From: Desulfuromonadales bacterium
Lineage (GTDB): Bacteria; Desulfobacterota; Desulfuromonadia; Desulfuromonadales; BM103
Length of the DNA: 16,660 nucleotides
Assembly (NCBI GenBank): GCA_030614505.1
Contig: JAUWTX010000018.1
Coordinates: 1-16,660, forward strand
Reading direction: 5' to 3'
The notes under the pieces are model-generated. The model was not told the DNA's origin. It was given only the letters and a program-made list of their open reading frames with translations, and ran no database searches. Shown in pieces: positions 7,186 through 15,794 of the stretch (positions within the stretch are counted from its first letter, which is position 1; each line of letters begins with the position of its first letter). The position numbers and the translations under genes are program-made.

Positions 7186-7245
7186 ACTTTGGAATTTTAT
7201 TACTAACCTGGTAACGACCGTGCCGGGTATCGATCGGAGAGGGTT

Positions 7246-8586
7246 ATGGAAATCGAACAGGGTGCGGGGAAGATCGCTAAATGCTTGCGCCTGATGCTCA
7301 ATGACAAACCGGGGCATCTGGCGAGCGTGACGACCGCAATTGCAGAGAATAATGTCAGTGTCGGCGATATTCACCTGATACGAGTTGGGCGCACGCACAA
7401 CACACGCGAAATTGTCGTTTACGTGGACTCCGATCAGCAATTCGAGGATCTGGTCGATGCCATTGCCGATCTTGAAGGAATTATCGTCGAGGATGTGATC
7501 GATATGGTCCACCAGGTACATGAAGGCGGGAAAATCGCCACCAAGAGTCAGGTGAGGATAGAGACCATCACGGACGTACGCCAGATCTACACGCCGGGAG
7601 TCGCCGTCATCTGCAAAGACATCGAGCGCTCTCCAGAACTCGCCCACCAGTACACCTCGATTCCAAACCAGGTTGCCATCGTCACAAATGGCACAGCGAT
7701 CCTCGGACTCGGCGATATCGGCGCAGTCTCCGGCATGCCCGTGATGGAGGGTAAAGCCGTACTCTTCGACTACCTGGTCGGCATCAGTGGCGTACCGATC
7801 CTGATTCAAGACCACGACCCCAAGGTGATTATCGAAACAGTGCGCAACATCGCGCCAACATTCGGCGCGATCAAGCTTGAAGACATCAAGGCACCGGAAT
7901 GCTTCGAAATCGAAGACACCCTCGACGCCGAACTCGACATCCCGGTGATGCATGACGACCAGCACGGCACCGCAGTCGTGGTGCTGGCGGCTCTACTTAA
8001 TGCCAGCCGTTTTTCCGGTCTGATGTTGAAAAAATCGGTAGTCGGCATGGTCGGCCTGGGCGCCGCAGGGATGGGAATCAGCAAGCTTCTGCTTTCCTAC
8101 GGGGTTAAAGAAGTGATCGGTGCCGACCTCGATGAGACAGCCTGCGAACGACTCGTTGTGGCGGGCGGAAAAGCCGGGACACTGGACGAGGTAATGAAGA
8201 AGGCTCACGTCATCATCGCCACCACCGGCTGCCCTGACCTGATCAAGCCGGAGATGGTGCGCAAGGGATCAGTGATCCTCGCCCTCTCCAACCCGAAGCC
8301 CGAGATCAATCCAGACCTCGCCGTACAGGCGGGGGCGTCTTTTGCTGCCGACGGCAAGAGCGTCAACAATGCACTCGCCTTCCCTGGGTTGTTCCGTGGT
8401 GCACTGAACGTGCGAGCAACCCGTATCAACAACAAGATGAAGATCGCTGCCGCCAAGGCCATCGCCAAGCACGCTGAGGAAAATGAATTGGTGCCCTCTC
8501 TTCTGCATCCTGAAGTTCACAAAGAGGTGACGGCCGCAGTCGAACGCGCGGCTCTTGAATCGGGGGTTATTAAACACTGGGATTGA
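7246..8586 (+). CDS. Malic enzyme with N-terminal ACT domain
   Basis: This gene encodes 446 residues from ATG 7246 with a GGAGAGGG ribosome binding site just upstream. Residues about 10-90 form an ACT domain (LMLNDKPGHLASVTTAIAE), a small-molecule-sensing fold. The rest is a compact bacterial malic enzyme that oxidatively decarboxylates malate to pyruvate. Catalytic features are present: Tyr115 in YTPGVA, Lys170 in PVMEGKAVLF, and metal ligands Glu212-Asp213 (KLEDIKAPECF) and Asp238 (HDDQHGTA). The Rossmann segment has VGLGAAGMG at 269-277, and Asp294 follows the second strand (EVIGADLDE), which favours NAD over NADP by inference. Asn-rich SNPKPEI (348-354) and the C-terminal block are intact. 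The ACT domain implies allosteric control, perhaps by an amino acid, but the ligand cannot be read from sequence. The upstream promoter suggests single-gene transcription. Confidence 0.95.
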   Translation: MEIEQGAGKIAKCLRLMLNDKPGHLASVTTAIAENNVSVGDIHLIRVGRTHNTREIVVYVDSDQQFEDLVDAIADLEGIIVEDVIDMVHQVHEGGKIATKSQVRIETITDVRQIYTPGVAVICKDIERSPELAHQYTSIPNQVAIVTNGTAILGLGDIGAVSGMPVMEGKAVLFDYLVGISGVPILIQDHDPKVIIETVRNIAPTFGAIKLEDIKAPECFEIEDTLDAELDIPVMHDDQHGTAVVVLAALLNASRFSGLMLKKSVVGMVGLGAAGMGISKLLLSYGVKEVIGADLDETACERLVVAGGKAGTLDEVMKKAHVIIATTGCPDLIKPEMVRKGSVILALSNPKPEINPDLAVQAGASFAADGKSVNNALAFPGLFRGALNVRATRINNKMKIAAAKAIAKHAEENELVPSLLHPEVHKEVTAAVERAALESGVIKHWD

Positions 8587-8626
8587 TTGTTGGAAGAGTT
8601 TTTGTTACATCCAGAGAAATTGGACC

Positions 8627-8646
8627 GCAGGTTGTCTGCCTTTTTT
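8627..8646 (+). terminator. Weak intrinsic terminator after the malic enzyme gene
   Basis: A short hairpin (GCAG 8627-8630, loop GTTGT, CTGC 8636-8639) is followed by one C and six T residues (8641-8646). It sits 40 bases after the malic enzyme stop, in the 70-base gap between convergent genes, where a terminator is expected. The four-base stem is weak, so this is a candidate only. Confidence 0.4.
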
Positions 8647-8656
8647 CAATAGCAAC

Positions 8657-10723
8657 CTATACCAAACCAAATCGCTTCAGGACCGCAGCGGGGGCCTTAT
8701 CGTAATGACTGAACTCCATGGTGAAAGAGCCACGCCCCTGGGTGGCGCTGCGCAGTTCGGTCATATAGCCGAACATCTCTGAAAGTGGCACAAGAGCACG
8801 GATGATATCGATCACCCCGCTAGACTCCATTCCTTCGACACGACCATGCTTCTTCTGCAGACTACCCAGAGCCTTGCCTGAGAATTCGTTCGGCGAGGTA
8901 ATTTCCAAAGCCATGACCGGCTCGAGCAGAATCGGCTTAGCCGCACGCACCGCCAGGATGAGGCCGCGTTGAGCGGCAGCACGCACACCGAGGGCAGTAG
9001 TCACTCCGGGAGTGACCGGTACCTGCTCAACAACGATACTCAAATCAACCATCGGGTAACCGATCTGCACGCCCGCTTGTACAGCCATATGCAAAGTTTC
9101 ATCAAGTGCTTCGAGGATTTCTGTACTTAAACCCTCCGTGTCAGCCAGGGGCAAAACAATCTCAATTCCGGCACCACGCTCACGCGGGGCAACCCGCAGG
9201 GTCACTTCACCACGCTGCGACTTGCCGTCGATCTCCCGCTCAAAGACTTCTGTGTGACGGGCCTCAGCAGACACGCTCTCCCGGTAGACAACCTGTGGCC
9301 GACCGGCATTAACATCAACGCCGAAGTCGTCGGCCAACCTTCGAAGCACCACTTCAAGATGAAGTTCACCCATGCCGGTCAAAACCGTCTGGCCGGTATC
9401 TTCATCTTCACGCACCCGAAAGGTCGGATCCTCCCATTGAAGCTTTTCCAGCGACAGGAGCAATTTATCACGATCCTGGATCTGTTTTGGTTCCACCGCC
9501 AGGGAAACCACAGGTTCGGGGATGGTAAGACCGGCGAGCAACAACGGCTGGTCTTGGGCACAAAGGGTGTCTCCGGTCAAAGCCTCTTTAATGCCCGCAG
9601 CAGCTACGATATCACCGGCCCGGGCAATATTGATCCGCTCACGCTTGTGAGCATGCATGCGAAAGAGTCGTGACGCACGTTCCTGAACGTTACGGGTGGT
9701 ATTCAACAGAGTGTCACCTGCCTTGAGCTCTCCTGAGTAAATCCGCAGGTAGGTCAGCTTGCGGCCTTCATCGGAAAGCACCTTGAAAGCTAAGGCACAA
9801 AGCGGGCCGGACGCATCGCAGGGCAGCAGGAGATCTTCTCCGTCGTCAGTTTGAGGTGCCGGAACCGGCGGTAGATCAAGAGGTGAAGGCAATAAGTCTG
9901 TAACTGCATCAAGAAGCGGCTGAATCCCCTTGTTACGCAATGCCGAGCCGAGGAACACCGGAAACAACTGACCGGCCAGAACCCCCTTGCGCAGAGCCGG
10001 ACGAATGCGTTCTGCGCCAATTTCCTGACCATCCAGAAAATCTGCAAGCAAGGCATCATCCCAGTCGGCCGCTACCTCAACCAGGGTTTCACGGGCTTCG
10101 GCAATGGACGCTTTGAGTTCATCAGCAACGGGTACGCAGGCAACTGCCGCACCGAACCCACCTTCTTCAAAGGTCAACTCGCAGCCCTCGAGAAGATCGA
10201 TAACACTGTGGAAGTCACCCTCTTCCCCCACCGGCAACTGCATCAGTATCGGGCGGGCGCCGAGGCGCTCCTGCATCTGTTTGAGTACCGCCTGGTAGTC
10301 GGCTCCGACCCGATCCATCTTGTTGATCAGACAGATGCGCGGCACGCCGTAACGATCAGCCTGGCGCCAAACCGACTCACTCTGTGGCTGCACACCTTCA
10401 ACGGCACTGAAGATGGCAATCGCACCATCCAGAACTCTCAGGGAACGTTCTACTTCGATGGTGAAATCAATATGTCCCGGGGTATCAATCAAGTTAAGCC
10501 AGGTATCCTGCCAGCGACAGGTGGTACTGGTGGCCGTGATGGTAATACCGCGATCCTGCTCCTGTGCCATCCAGTCCATGGTCGCCATACCATCGTGGAC
10601 CTCACCCAGCTTGTGAATTTCACCACAATAGTAGAGGATACGCTCGGAGACCGTCGTTTTACCGGCATCGATATGCGAGATGATGCCGATATTGCGGATC
10701 TGATTGAGGGCTGGCTGGCTCAT
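8657..10723 (-). CDS. fusA: Translation elongation factor G (probable second copy)
   Basis: EF-G is the ribosomal translocase GTPase, cytoplasmic and acting on the 70S ribosome. I read 688 residues from ATG 10723-10721; a GTG four codons upstream (10735) would give 692. GTPase motifs are intact: HIDAGKTT (17-24), DRGITITA (57-64), DTPGH (80-84) and NKMD (134-137). The C-terminal EF-G block EMFGYMTELRSATQGRGSFTMEF is also intact. Length and motifs fit true EF-G more than the ribosome-protection tetracycline-resistance proteins. It is not next to rpsL, rpsG or tuf, so it is probably an extra paralogue rather than the str-operon gene; this is inferred from context. Neither candidate start has a Shine-Dalgarno sequence, and the upstream gene ends only 14-26 bases away, so translation probably depends on coupling. 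The gene is the last of a five-gene run. Confidence 0.93.
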   Translation of the reverse strand: MSQPALNQIRNIGIISHIDAGKTTVSERILYYCGEIHKLGEVHDGMATMDWMAQEQDRGITITATSTTCRWQDTWLNLIDTPGHIDFTIEVERSLRVLDGAIAIFSAVEGVQPQSESVWRQADRYGVPRICLINKMDRVGADYQAVLKQMQERLGARPILMQLPVGEEGDFHSVIDLLEGCELTFEEGGFGAAVACVPVADELKASIAEARETLVEVAADWDDALLADFLDGQEIGAERIRPALRKGVLAGQLFPVFLGSALRNKGIQPLLDAVTDLLPSPLDLPPVPAPQTDDGEDLLLPCDASGPLCALAFKVLSDEGRKLTYLRIYSGELKAGDTLLNTTRNVQERASRLFRMHAHKRERINIARAGDIVAAAGIKEALTGDTLCAQDQPLLLAGLTIPEPVVSLAVEPKQIQDRDKLLLSLEKLQWEDPTFRVREDEDTGQTVLTGMGELHLEVVLRRLADDFGVDVNAGRPQVVYRESVSAEARHTEVFEREIDGKSQRGEVTLRVAPRERGAGIEIVLPLADTEGLSTEILEALDETLHMAVQAGVQIGYPMVDLSIVVEQVPVTPGVTTALGVRAAAQRGLILAVRAAKPILLEPVMALEITSPNEFSGKALGSLQKKHGRVEGMESSGVIDIIRALVPLSEMFGYMTELRSATQGRGSFTMEFSHYDKAPAAVLKRFGLV

Positions 10724-10749
10724 GATGAATTTCACAATCGTAGGAGGGT

Positions 10750-12585
10750 TCAGTCCGCATAGCCTTTGCGGATCAGGTAAAGGTCATCCATGTTGAGATT
10801 GTTGAGTTCGAAATATTCGCGCTCAAGCTCTTCAACATAGAAGCGGTCGAGACCGCTGTTATCGAGGAAATCCTCGCGCAGGCCGGCGTCACGTTCGGTA
10901 ATAATCTTGGGTAGCAGGTCGTGTATGTAAACCGCTTCCTTCTTTATGTTCATCACCACATTATGGAACTGGGCCAGCGGAATATCAGCAGTGTGGAGAC
11001 CCTTGCTGTAGAGCTCATCAGCCACCTCAACCAGCAACGTTTCCTGCTCAATCCGGGTATTGTACTTGGAGTAGAAGTTACGGATACGCTCTTTGACGTG
11101 GGCCAACAGGATCACATAGAGGCGCTCTGCCTTCTCTAGGATGCGCAATTGATCAACCAGTGCCTTGATCGTCAAGTGACTATCCTCAATCAGTGCCAGA
11201 CCTTTTTGCAGACAGACAACTTTTTTGCGACCGAACTGGCCAAGATACTTGTTGTCATACACCTGCTTGAAGAAGAGGTCTTTCCAGAGTTTCGAATCGA
11301 GCTCATCAAAAGCCTTCTTGTTGCCCAGCAGACTGCGGATCTGTTCCTCACCGAAATGCACGTTCTCCATAAAGGCCAGCTGGTTAATCACTGCAGCAGT
11401 ATTATCGTAACGATCAAAGTAGGTAATGATGTAGGAGAAATGCTCCAGCAGGGTGAGATCGGCCCCTTCGTGGATCTTTTCATCACAGGCCTTGCCAGTC
11501 TCCAGCAGGATATGTTCAAAGGTGTGATCACGATTTTCACTTGCCTGGTGTTTGGCATGCAACAGCAACGACATATCCTCGGAGTTGATGCTGGCATCGA
11601 TCTGGGCTTCGGTAAAGAAGATTCCCTCAAGCACCTGCCGGGTTTCCGCCAGATAATCCTGTTCATCAAGATCAACCATCTTATCGTGCTTGAGCATCTT
11701 ATCGAGCGTATAGAAGAGCGCTGAAGGGATTTTGTTACGCACCGACAATGTTTTCAGGCGGGTCAGACGGGCGTTCTCCAACTGGTTGATGCTCCCCTTC
11801 AGATTACATTCGATCAGGATGTTCTTGTACTCGTCAACAATCCTCTGGTTGTCAGGATGCTTGTACATGACATCGATACGAATGCGTTCCTGCTGGTACC
11901 TGTCGATTTTTAACTCATCTGCCAGTTCCTGCAATTTTTCAAATTCGTAGTCCGGGATCGTCTTGTATTCGAAATAGAGCTCCTTGAAGGCATCGTGGTA
12001 CTGTTTGTGTTTTTTGTGGATCAGCTTGACCAGGTAAAGTGAACTGCGATGACCGAGCATACCGAATATCTCATCAAGCAGTTCTGAATCGTCACCAAGC
12101 CCGACATGGGCTGAACGCTTGAGGGTTTTACCGAGCAATCGAGCGATATTTTCCTGCTGCTCCTGCAGTTTTCCAGAAACCGACCCAGTCACGAAGAAGA
12201 AATAATTGACTGTGGCGTTGCCCTCGAAAAAAACCTGTTCATAACTATTACGCCCATCGGTTTTCGCCGTAAAATCCAGCTGACCTCCATCATCCTTATA
12301 GAAGGCGCCATAAAGAACCAGACGATTACGTACATCGGTTTTTGCCAGGTCGGATAACGGCTGGTCGACGCCAAACATGTACTCGCAGAAAGCCCCTCCG
12401 TTGCCACAATGACTGATATTCCCGAGTTCAAGGATAAGTTCATTCCCCGGAGAAAAAAACCGTAAATTGTCGCTGGTTTCCTCGAAGAAGTAGCGGCTGT
12501 AAGCATCGCGAGCCGCCGCCATCGTGAAGTATTCGATGGTGTCATCAAGATGCCCGTGCAGACGTATTTCCTGGTGATTCGACAT
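10750..12585 (-). CDS. Conserved-looking protein of unknown function, 611 residues
   Basis: I do not recognise a named domain. From ATG 12585-12583 the protein has 611 residues; a TTG three codons earlier (12594) is possible, and both have poor ribosome binding sites. There is no signal peptide or membrane segment, so it is probably cytoplasmic. The first 150 residues look strand-rich, with FFSPGNELILELGN (43-56), ISHCGNGGAFCEYMFG (57-72) and VNYFFFVTGSVSG (126-138). The rest is strongly charged and predicted by eye to be almost all helical, rich in Lys, Glu, Asp, Leu and Tyr, like a scaffold or helical-repeat protein. No nucleotide-binding, metal-binding or catalytic motif is evident. Its length, normal codon usage and tight packing between the metallo-hydrolase and EF-G genes indicate a real gene, co-expressed with them. 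A function is not proposed. Confidence 0.85.
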   Translation of the reverse strand: MSNHQEIRLHGHLDDTIEYFTMAAARDAYSRYFFEETSDNLRFFSPGNELILELGNISHCGNGGAFCEYMFGVDQPLSDLAKTDVRNRLVLYGAFYKDDGGQLDFTAKTDGRNSYEQVFFEGNATVNYFFFVTGSVSGKLQEQQENIARLLGKTLKRSAHVGLGDDSELLDEIFGMLGHRSSLYLVKLIHKKHKQYHDAFKELYFEYKTIPDYEFEKLQELADELKIDRYQQERIRIDVMYKHPDNQRIVDEYKNILIECNLKGSINQLENARLTRLKTLSVRNKIPSALFYTLDKMLKHDKMVDLDEQDYLAETRQVLEGIFFTEAQIDASINSEDMSLLLHAKHQASENRDHTFEHILLETGKACDEKIHEGADLTLLEHFSYIITYFDRYDNTAAVINQLAFMENVHFGEEQIRSLLGNKKAFDELDSKLWKDLFFKQVYDNKYLGQFGRKKVVCLQKGLALIEDSHLTIKALVDQLRILEKAERLYVILLAHVKERIRNFYSKYNTRIEQETLLVEVADELYSKGLHTADIPLAQFHNVVMNIKKEAVYIHDLLPKIITERDAGLREDFLDNSGLDRFYVEELEREYFELNNLNMDDLYLIRKGYAD

Positions 12586-12599
12586 ATGTCCCAATCGTT

Positions 12600-13379
12600 C
12601 TACAGTTGCAGCGTTATGGTCTGCCCGTCATAGGCAAATTCAACACCCTCAGGAAGCCCGGCAGAGTGCTGCGAACAATCGATATCATGAGTGAGGTGTG
12701 TCAGCAGAGTTCTCGGCACCCGCAGCTGCCGGGCCACTTCAATCGCTTCGCGAATACTGAAGTGGGCCTGGTGCTCGCGAAAGCGCAAAGCATCAATAAC
12801 CAGCACGTCCAATCCTTCCAGCAATCCTCTGGACGATTCGGAAATTGCACTGCAGTCGACCACGTAAGCCAGATTACCGACCCGGTAACCGAGCGATTCG
12901 CCCGGACCATGTACCAAGGGTATTGGCGTCACCTTCTGCCCAAACAGATCAAAGGTTCCGGTCACCTCGTTAACCTGCAGACGCGGCCGGTATCCGGATA
13001 CGTCCGTCTCGCTGAAAATGTAGCTGAACAGCCCCTGAATCCGATCAAGAACACCACGTGAAGCATAAACCGGAATCGCATTGCCGGTCATCAGGGTGAA
13101 GGTCCGCAGATCATCGATGCCGTGGACATGGTCTGCGTGGGCATGGGTATAGAGGACACTGTCAACCCGCTCAATACCTTCACGCAACGCCTGTTGCCGA
13201 AAATCAGTAGCTGTATCGATCAGAACATTGCGACCGGACCATTCGAGCAGCACACTGCAACGTGTTCTGTTGTTGCGCGGATCAGTCGATGAGCAAACAG
13301 CACAATGACAGCCGAGAACAGGTACACCGGTACTGGTTCCCGAGCCCAGAATTGTCAGCTTGAGAACCGTGTCGATCAT
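12600..13379 (-). CDS. PhnP-like metallo-beta-lactamase-fold hydrolase
   Basis: This gene encodes 259 residues from ATG 13379-13377, which overlaps the chemoreceptor stop by four bases (ATGA). The opening LTILGSGTSTGVPVLGCHC and the metal motif THAHADHVHG (His79, His81, Asp83, His84), with His157, Asp175 and His228 as likely further ligands, place it in the metallo-beta-lactamase superfamily near PhnP (COG1235-like). Cys24, Cys26 and Cys29 (GCHCAVC) correspond to the structural zinc site known in PhnP. PhnP itself hydrolyses a cyclic ribose phosphodiester in phosphonate breakdown, but no other phn gene is present, and relatives act on various phosphodiesters, so the substrate is open. A purine-rich AGGA lies 11 bases before the ATG within the end of the chemoreceptor gene. 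The protein looks complete and cytoplasmic. Confidence 0.9.
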   Translation of the reverse strand: MIDTVLKLTILGSGTSTGVPVLGCHCAVCSSTDPRNNRTRCSVLLEWSGRNVLIDTATDFRQQALREGIERVDSVLYTHAHADHVHGIDDLRTFTLMTGNAIPVYASRGVLDRIQGLFSYIFSETDVSGYRPRLQVNEVTGTFDLFGQKVTPIPLVHGPGESLGYRVGNLAYVVDCSAISESSRGLLEGLDVLVIDALRFREHQAHFSIREAIEVARQLRVPRTLLTHLTHDIDCSQHSAGLPEGVEFAYDGQTITLQL

Positions 13380-15739
13380 ATCTGGAAGACTCCTACCTCC
13401 TCTTCCAGAGTATTGGTCAGCCGCGCAAGCGTTTCGACCACATGATCCAGTTCAGCAGTACGACTGGCGTTGCTTTCAGCGACCTTGTGAACACTACTGA
13501 CAGCATCAACGACATCCCTGCTGCGCTTGGTCAATTCACGGGTGGCTTCATCTATAATCGAAATCATGGAGCGGATCCGCTCCATGCTCTCGTTGATCTG
13601 CCGGCTGCCCTTGGCCTGCTCACTGGTGCTCTGCTTGCCGTGAGCAGCAATATCGCGCATCGACTCGGCCCCTTCGGCAAGCTGACGCGCCCCAGAAGTC
13701 TGCTGATTGATTGCCGAGGCAATCTGCTGCAGCATGGCGGCAACCTGATTCATCGAATCGGTCACCTGGCGACTCCCCCGGGACTGTTCTTCCGTAGCAC
13801 GAACAATGCCATTGACCTGCTCCGTCGCCTTGAGGGTACTGCTGCGAATCTTCTCCAGGGCAACACGGGAAGCCTGGGAACGCTTGACCTCTTCGTGGAC
13901 CTGTTCACTCCCTGCCTTCATAGCCACTACAGCTTCCTGGGTTCCCTCCTGAAGGTTGGTGATAATCGTGCCGATCTCACGGGTGGAGACCGCAGTACGC
14001 TCGGCCAACTCACGTATCTCATCGGCAACTACGGCAAAGCCCTTGCCGTGCTCACCGGCCTGGGCAGCGATAATCGCAGCATTCAGAGCAAGCAGGCTGG
14101 TCTGATCAGCCACATCATCAATAACAGTGAGAATCTTGCCGATAGTACTCGACTGATTGCCAAGCTCCATGATCGCTTCGCTGGCCCGATCAACGGTCTG
14201 TCTGATCGATTCGATGCCCTTGATCGTTTCTTCAACCGTCTGCATACCGCGCAGAGCATCCTCTGCCGCCTCGTTGGCAAGCTTGCTGGTTTGTGTGGAA
14301 TTCTCTTCGATCTCCTTAATGGAAGCGTCCATCTCCAGCATTGACGAAACCGTCACTTCTGTAGAAGAGGAAAGGATACCGACATTCTCGGCAACTTCCT
14401 GGCTGGCCACTGACATTTCGTTGATTGAGCTGGAGACTTCATCGACGGTGGCAAAAAGCTTCTCCATCTGGGAAGCAATCTCTTCGATCGTTGCACCAAG
14501 TTCCAGAGTTGCCGATGAACTCTCCTCCGCAGAGCTGACCAGATTTCCGGTACTCTCGGCGATCCCGCCGGCCGCTTCGTCAATCCCTTCAATCGCCTTG
14601 GAAGACTCTTCCAAAGCCTGCGATTGACGCACGGCGCCCTCCATGACTTCGTGGGAAGAGTTGCGAATCTGCCCATTTGCCTCGGCCATATCCTTGGTCA
14701 CATCACGAATACGGCTCACCATCTCACGCTGCCGAGCCAGAAAACCATTGAAGCACTCAGACAGCTCACCGATTTCATCACTGCTGTGCACCTTTAACTC
14801 TCGGGTCAGGTCACCGCCGCCGGCAGAAATCTCGCGCAGGGTTACGACAACCTCTCGCAAGGGACGGACGATACCTGTTGCTACAAACAGGCCGATAAAA
14901 ACAGAAATCGTGCCGACAATTAATACGATGACCAACAAGGATTGTTGCAGGCGGTTCTTGGCGGCATCCAGCGTGGCGATATCCAGAGCCATCAATACGC
15001 CACGATTTTTACCAGCGATAGAATTGTAAAAGATCTGGTGCTTGCTGTTTCTGATCCTTACATCGTAACTGGGTGACGTGAGAATTGTTGCGAGGTCAAG
15101 CTTAACCAACTCGGGAGAGGTAGAAGCAAAGATACCCTTTTCATCGAAAAAGGCGATCTCCATGCGGCTGAGAGCTTTCAAACGTGTTGCAAGATTTATA
15201 TCGAAGTAGGTGACCCCGACCAGGTGGCCGATCGGTTTGCCGTACATGCGGATCGGTGCGGCAGCGGTAATTGCCATGCGGCCATCAAACAGGCCATTTT
15301 CTGCATAGGCTTCGCCTTCCATGCTGGCTTCAATGACCGGATGCTCAACACCGGAAGTGGAGGGAAGTTCTTCGTTACCATTGAGAAAGTCCCGATAAAG
15401 CTGTTGCCCGTTTCCGTCCAGAACCTGGATTTGATCAAAAGGCAGGTTCTCCAGGCCGGCAAGCACACTGGTCAACTGTGCGTTACCACCACTCACCCCA
15501 TCGGAGTAGACTGCATTGACCATCTTAGATTCACCGGCCAACCGTCGCACCAGCATCAGAGTCTCCGTCGAGACACTGGTGGTGGTATGCTCGATAAAAT
15601 TGGCCGAATCCTGAGCGCGCAACTGCATCTGAGCCTCAAGCTCACTAATGACCATGCCACCAACCATCCAGAGAGAAAATATCAGGGGAATAACACTCAC
15701 CGAAACCAGCGCCAAGAGTATTTTGGCTCGCAATTTCAT
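13376..15739 (-). CDS. Methyl-accepting chemotaxis protein with periplasmic Cache-like sensor
   Basis: This is a 787-residue transmembrane chemoreceptor. Residues 6-31 form the first membrane helix; 33-265 are a periplasmic sensor that looks Cache-like (AAPIRMYGKPIGHLVGVTYFD at 160-180 and SRMEIAFFDEKGIFAS at 191-206). A second helix spans about 267-291, followed by HAMP (about 290-342) and a long heptad-repeat signalling domain to the end. The conserved hairpin tip, which binds CheA and CheW, is at about 543-575 (DVADQTSLLALNAAIIAAQAG, then EHGKGFAVVADEIREL); it carries Ile where most receptors have Glu (AAIEAA). No C-terminal NWETF-type tether for CheR is present. ATG 15739 is preceded by AAGGAAGG eleven bases upstream. 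The gene follows a PstS-like binding-protein gene by 55 bases and overlaps the next gene, so binding-protein-mediated sensing is plausible. The ligand is unknown. Confidence 0.95.
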   Translation of the reverse strand: MKLRAKILLALVSVSVIPLIFSLWMVGGMVISELEAQMQLRAQDSANFIEHTTTSVSTETLMLVRRLAGESKMVNAVYSDGVSGGNAQLTSVLAGLENLPFDQIQVLDGNGQQLYRDFLNGNEELPSTSGVEHPVIEASMEGEAYAENGLFDGRMAITAAAPIRMYGKPIGHLVGVTYFDINLATRLKALSRMEIAFFDEKGIFASTSPELVKLDLATILTSPSYDVRIRNSKHQIFYNSIAGKNRGVLMALDIATLDAAKNRLQQSLLVIVLIVGTISVFIGLFVATGIVRPLREVVVTLREISAGGGDLTRELKVHSSDEIGELSECFNGFLARQREMVSRIRDVTKDMAEANGQIRNSSHEVMEGAVRQSQALEESSKAIEGIDEAAGGIAESTGNLVSSAEESSSATLELGATIEEIASQMEKLFATVDEVSSSINEMSVASQEVAENVGILSSSTEVTVSSMLEMDASIKEIEENSTQTSKLANEAAEDALRGMQTVEETIKGIESIRQTVDRASEAIMELGNQSSTIGKILTVIDDVADQTSLLALNAAIIAAQAGEHGKGFAVVADEIRELAERTAVSTREIGTIITNLQEGTQEAVVAMKAGSEQVHEEVKRSQASRVALEKIRSSTLKATEQVNGIVRATEEQSRGSRQVTDSMNQVAAMLQQIASAINQQTSGARQLAEGAESMRDIAAHGKQSTSEQAKGSRQINESMERIRSMISIIDEATRELTKRSRDVVDAVSSVHKVAESNASRTAELDHVVETLARLTNTLEEEVGVFQI

Positions 15740-15794
15740 AAATTCAACATCCTTCCTTCGCTACGGCCGTTTTCTACCATCAAAAGAGTGGGGG

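Noticed and set aside
7118..7227. Long-range pairing across the gap before the malic enzyme gene
   Set aside because: The arms near 7118-7132 and 7207-7227 share only short complementary blocks with mismatches, and the first arm lies upstream of the likely transcription start.
7006..7965. Open frame of 319 codons on the minus strand
   Set aside because: Antisense to the malic enzyme gene and the end of the phosphatase gene; the composition is that expected from the opposite strand of a well-conserved gene.
8657..10723. Ribosome-protection tetracycline-resistance protein (Tet(M)-like)
   Set aside because: The switch and C-terminal motifs, 688-residue length and EMFGYMTELRSATQGRG block are those of EF-G.
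13442..14344. Open frame of 300 codons on the plus strand
   Set aside because: Antisense to the repetitive signalling domain of the chemoreceptor, where long opposite-strand frames are common.
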